DNA from: Stenotrophomonas maltophilia | Lineage (GTDB): Bacteria; Pseudomonadota; Gammaproteobacteria; Xanthomonadales; Xanthomonadaceae | NCBI RefSeq assembly: GCF_006970445.1 | Contig: NZ_CP033877.1 | Span: 2,674,750 to 2,738,749, forward strand | Direction: 5' to 3' | DNA length: 64,000 nucleotides | Part shown: positions 61,864 through 64,000 of the stretch, piece by piece | How the letters are laid out: every line of letters starts with the position of its first letter | Numbering within the stretch: position 1 is the stretch's first letter | The notes under the pieces: model-generated | What the model saw: the letters and a program-made list of their open reading frames with translations, nothing else | Database searches by the model: none | Told to the model about the DNA's origin: nothing | Made by a program: the position numbers and the translations under genes

Positions 61864-64000
61864 GCCGCCACCTCACTGTTGTTCGTTGACTTTCCCGAAC
61901 CCTTTCGGTTCTTGTAGAAGTCTTCCAGCCACTGCTCCGGCGTCAGCTCGTCCACGGTGATCCGGTTGCGGACTGCGGCGGTCTGCAACACCCGGTGCAT
62001 GATGTCGATGTTGTCGGTCGAGGCCGAGATCACCGACAGGATGTCGTCCATGCCACGCAGGTTGAGCTGGCAGACGCTGGAGGCATGGCCCTGCTTGACC
62101 AGGAAGCAGCGCGAGCGTTCGTCCAGGGCAGTAACCACCCTGAACTCGGCCTCCGTCAGCTTCAGGCCATCCATGTAATCGCTCTTGCTGGCATTCGGGT
62201 TCGGCAGCAGGATCAGCGTGGCGGTCTGCTCGATCAGGGCGGCGGAGATATCACTCTTCAGTGCATCTTCCGGGCTCTGCGTTGCGAAGATGCCGAGACC
62301 ATTCTGCTTACGGATGGTCTTCTGCTTGTTCTTCGCGAATTCCTTCAAGCCACCCTCGCCATCCAGGATCTTCCAGAACTCGTCCATTACGTAGATGAGC
62401 GGACGGCCGTCGATCAACGACTCCAGGCGGTGCAGCAGGTAATTGATGACCGGCACGCGCACTTCTGGGTTGTCGATGATGTCGGTGTAATCGAAACCGA
62501 TGATGTTGGCCTTGCTCAGGTCAACGGTATCGATCGGATTGTCAAATACCCAGCCCAGCGAATTGCCCGAGGTCCAGCGCCGCATGCGCGCGTAGAGGCC
62601 ATCGTCACCCATGTTGGGCAGGCTCTTCTGGAAATTGGTCATGCTGCGCAGATGCATCGGCGTATCGAGCATGCTTTCCACCGCGCGATAGATATCTTCT
62701 TCCTCGCGGGCGCTGTACTCACGCTTGCCGGCCAGGACCTTGATCAGGTCGGCCAGGAACTGCACGTTGGCTTCGTTGTTCTCGCACTGGAACGGGTTGA
62801 AGCCGGTCGGCGCGCCGTTCTCCAGGGCCAGATAGTTGCCCCCGCAGGCACGCACGAAGATCTCCGCGCCGCGATCCTTGTCGAAGAAGAAGATGGTCGG
62901 CGACGGCTCGTACTTCTGCACCTGGCTGAGCAGGAAGTTGATCAGCGCGGTCTTACCGGTACCGGACTTGCCGATCACCATGGTGTTGGCGATCGCCTTC
63001 TCACCCAGCGAGTTTTCCGACGGGTGGGTCGCGTGGAAATTGAAGTAGTACGGCTGGCCATTGGTGGTCTGCAGCGTGGTGACGCAGTCACCCCACGGAT
63101 TGTTGTGCTGCTTGCCGGTGGCGAAGTTGTGCAGCGGCGACAGGCCCAGGAAATTCAGCGAGCTGACATTGGCCAGGCGTGTGCGATAGCGCCAGTTGCC
63201 CGGCAGCTGCGAATAGAACGACGAGGTAACCGCGAGGTCTTCCTTGGTCGACACAAAACCGGCGTTGGACAGCTCGGCACGGGTCGAGGCGACATTCTGC
63301 GAAAGCTTGGCCTGCGTGTCGCCGTAGACCGCCATGATGAAGTGGTATTCACCCAGCACGAAGTTGCCCGACGACAGCTGATCCATGGCCTGGTCGAGCT
63401 CGACGATCTGGCTGACCGCCTTGTCGCCGGAGGAGATCATCATGCCCTTGGTACGGTCGAGCACCTTCAGCGCGTCCTGACGCCCCATCGGGCTGAACGA
63501 ATGGGTGATGACGTATTCGTAGTCCAGGTACTTCAGACCGTTGAGGATGCCCGGGTAAGTCCCCTCGGCATACTCCTTGATGTTCAGGATGGCGCCGTAG
63601 TGATTGGCACCATTGGGGGTATTGATCGCGAAATCGCCGGTCTTCGCCGAGAACATGTGGCGGCTGACAGGCAGGTAATCCTTGATCGGTGCCGACAGCA
63701 CCGGCACCGGCTCGTCGATGCGATTGATCAGGTAGCCGAACAGCTCCAGCGTTTCCGAGAACACTACGCCGTTCTTGGCTTCGTACATGCCCAGGCGATA
63801 CGGCGCGTAGTCGCGGATCACGGCCTCGACGTTGCCGGCCAGTTCCATCAGCTTCTCGACCGCCTGCTCCTGCTCGGCGCGCAGCTTGTCTACGTTCGCC
63901 GACTTTTCGACAAAGCGCTTACCCGCCACCACCGGGCGGTAGATCATGGTCAGGTACAGCTCGTTCTGCATGATGCGCTGCGAGGACAGCATGCCCATGT
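61860..64000 (-). CDS. virB4: Type IV secretion ATPase VirB4 (5' end outside window)
   Basis: At least 713 residues are in the window; the N-terminus lies beyond the right edge. CagE/TrbE-VirB4 ATPase energising pilus assembly and substrate transfer. Walker A is VIGKSGTGKTALINF and Walker B is RPLIYVMDEFWKIL; downstream NKQKTIRKQNGLGIFATQSPEDAL and EQTATLILLPNPNA are typical. It overlaps virB5 by 4 bases. The remaining virB genes and virD4 are expected to the right of the window. Confidence 0.94.
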   Translation of the reverse strand, partial: MGMLSSQRIMQNELYLTMIYRPVVAGKRFVEKSANVDKLRAEQEQAVEKLMELAGNVEAVIRDYAPYRLGMYEAKNGVVFSETLELFGYLINRIDEPVPVLSAPIKDYLPVSRHMFSAKTGDFAINTPNGANHYGAILNIKEYAEGTYPGILNGLKYLDYEYVITHSFSPMGRQDALKVLDRTKGMMISSGDKAVSQIVELDQAMDQLSSGNFVLGEYHFIMAVYGDTQAKLSQNVASTRAELSNAGFVSTKEDLAVTSSFYSQLPGNWRYRTRLANVSSLNFLGLSPLHNFATGKQHNNPWGDCVTTLQTTNGQPYYFNFHATHPSENSLGEKAIANTMVIGKSGTGKTALINFLLSQVQKYEPSPTIFFFDKDRGAEIFVRACGGNYLALENGAPTGFNPFQCENNEANVQFLADLIKVLAGKREYSAREEEDIYRAVESMLDTPMHLRSMTNFQKSLPNMGDDGLYARMRRWTSGNSLGWVFDNPIDTVDLSKANIIGFDYTDIIDNPEVRVPVINYLLHRLESLIDGRPLIYVMDEFWKILDGEGGLKEFAKNKQKTIRKQNGLGIFATQSPEDALKSDISAALIEQTATLILLPNPNASKSDYMDGLKLTEAEFRVVTALDERSRCFLVKQGHASSVCQLNLRGMDDILSVISASTDNIDIMHRVLQTAAVRNRITVDELTPEQWLEDFYKNRKGSGKSTNNSEVAA

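Overview
The window looks like a chromosomal segment of Stenotrophomonas, close to S. maltophilia. Reasons: high GC throughout, many short palindromes carrying a terminal GTAG (the SMAG family described in S. maltophilia), Xanthomonadaceae-type housekeeping genes, and an X-type (Xanthomonas-like) VirB type IV secretion locus. All functional calls are from reading the sequence; no database search was possible.

Layout. 1-2.3 kb: an AdiC-like amino-acid antiporter (cut by the left edge) and a DcaP-like porin, with a perfect ANR/FNR-type box upstream. 2.8-6.2 kb: a periplasmic thiol-disulfide pair (DsbG plus a membrane TlpA-like protein), a GlxA-type AraC regulator and a MerR-family metal regulator with its own spaced promoter. 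6.3-7.1 kb: three tandem tRNA-Ala(GGC)/tRNA-Glu(TTC) pairs; a tRNA-Leu(CAA) follows at 9.6 kb. 7.3-16.3 kb: acetyltransferases, an SRAP abasic-site sensor, a lone receiver domain, and a diguanylate cyclase that overlaps tail-to-tail with a soluble double-PAS chemoreceptor of the BdlA type. 16.4-24.8 kb: a complete tripartite RND efflux operon (permease, adaptor, outer-membrane factor) downstream of an OmpR-type two-component system, with a 530-bp inverted composite repeat between them. 24.9-29.7 kb: a multi-PAS diguanylate cyclase and Tex. 30.9-34.8 kb: PspC, a HExxH protein, DUF5329, a class III PHA synthase (phaE-phaC) and pssA. 35-49.7 kb: a methyltransferase, a MATE pump whose 3' end is amplified as a 162-bp tandem repeat, DUF2239, Nudix, DUF1249, divergent ppsR/ppsA, MscS, an Old Yellow Enzyme, EcsC, Orn, TadA, and a divergent HxlR regulator/quinone-reductase pair.

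50.3-64 kb is the accessory part: an X-T4SS. On the minus strand lie virB4 (cut by the right edge), virB5 and virB6, followed by an array of DUF4189 proteins interleaved with duplicated pieces of the virB6 3' end. Then comes a GH19 peptidoglycan-hydrolase effector with an XVIPCD-like tail next to a protein resembling the XAC2610 inhibitor, and a proline/alanine-rich exported protein of unknown function. On the plus strand is an operon of two paralogous lipoproteins translationally coupled to a class 3 lipase that also has an XVIPCD-like tail. The logic is that VirB/D4 delivers the lipase and the GH19 enzyme into rival bacteria while lipoproteins and periplasmic inhibitors protect the producer. 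The DUF4189 array shows decay and duplication: one copy is frameshifted at a seven-G run, one lacks a signal peptide, and the putative GH19 inhibitor has lost an in-frame signal peptide.

Two repeat systems deserve attention. The first is a composite element of about 530-540 bp found twice, made of two inverted copies of a conserved core flanked by long self-complementary arms whose sequence differs completely between copies. The second is a hairpin placed just after the stop codons of ecsC and orn whose stem also covaries.
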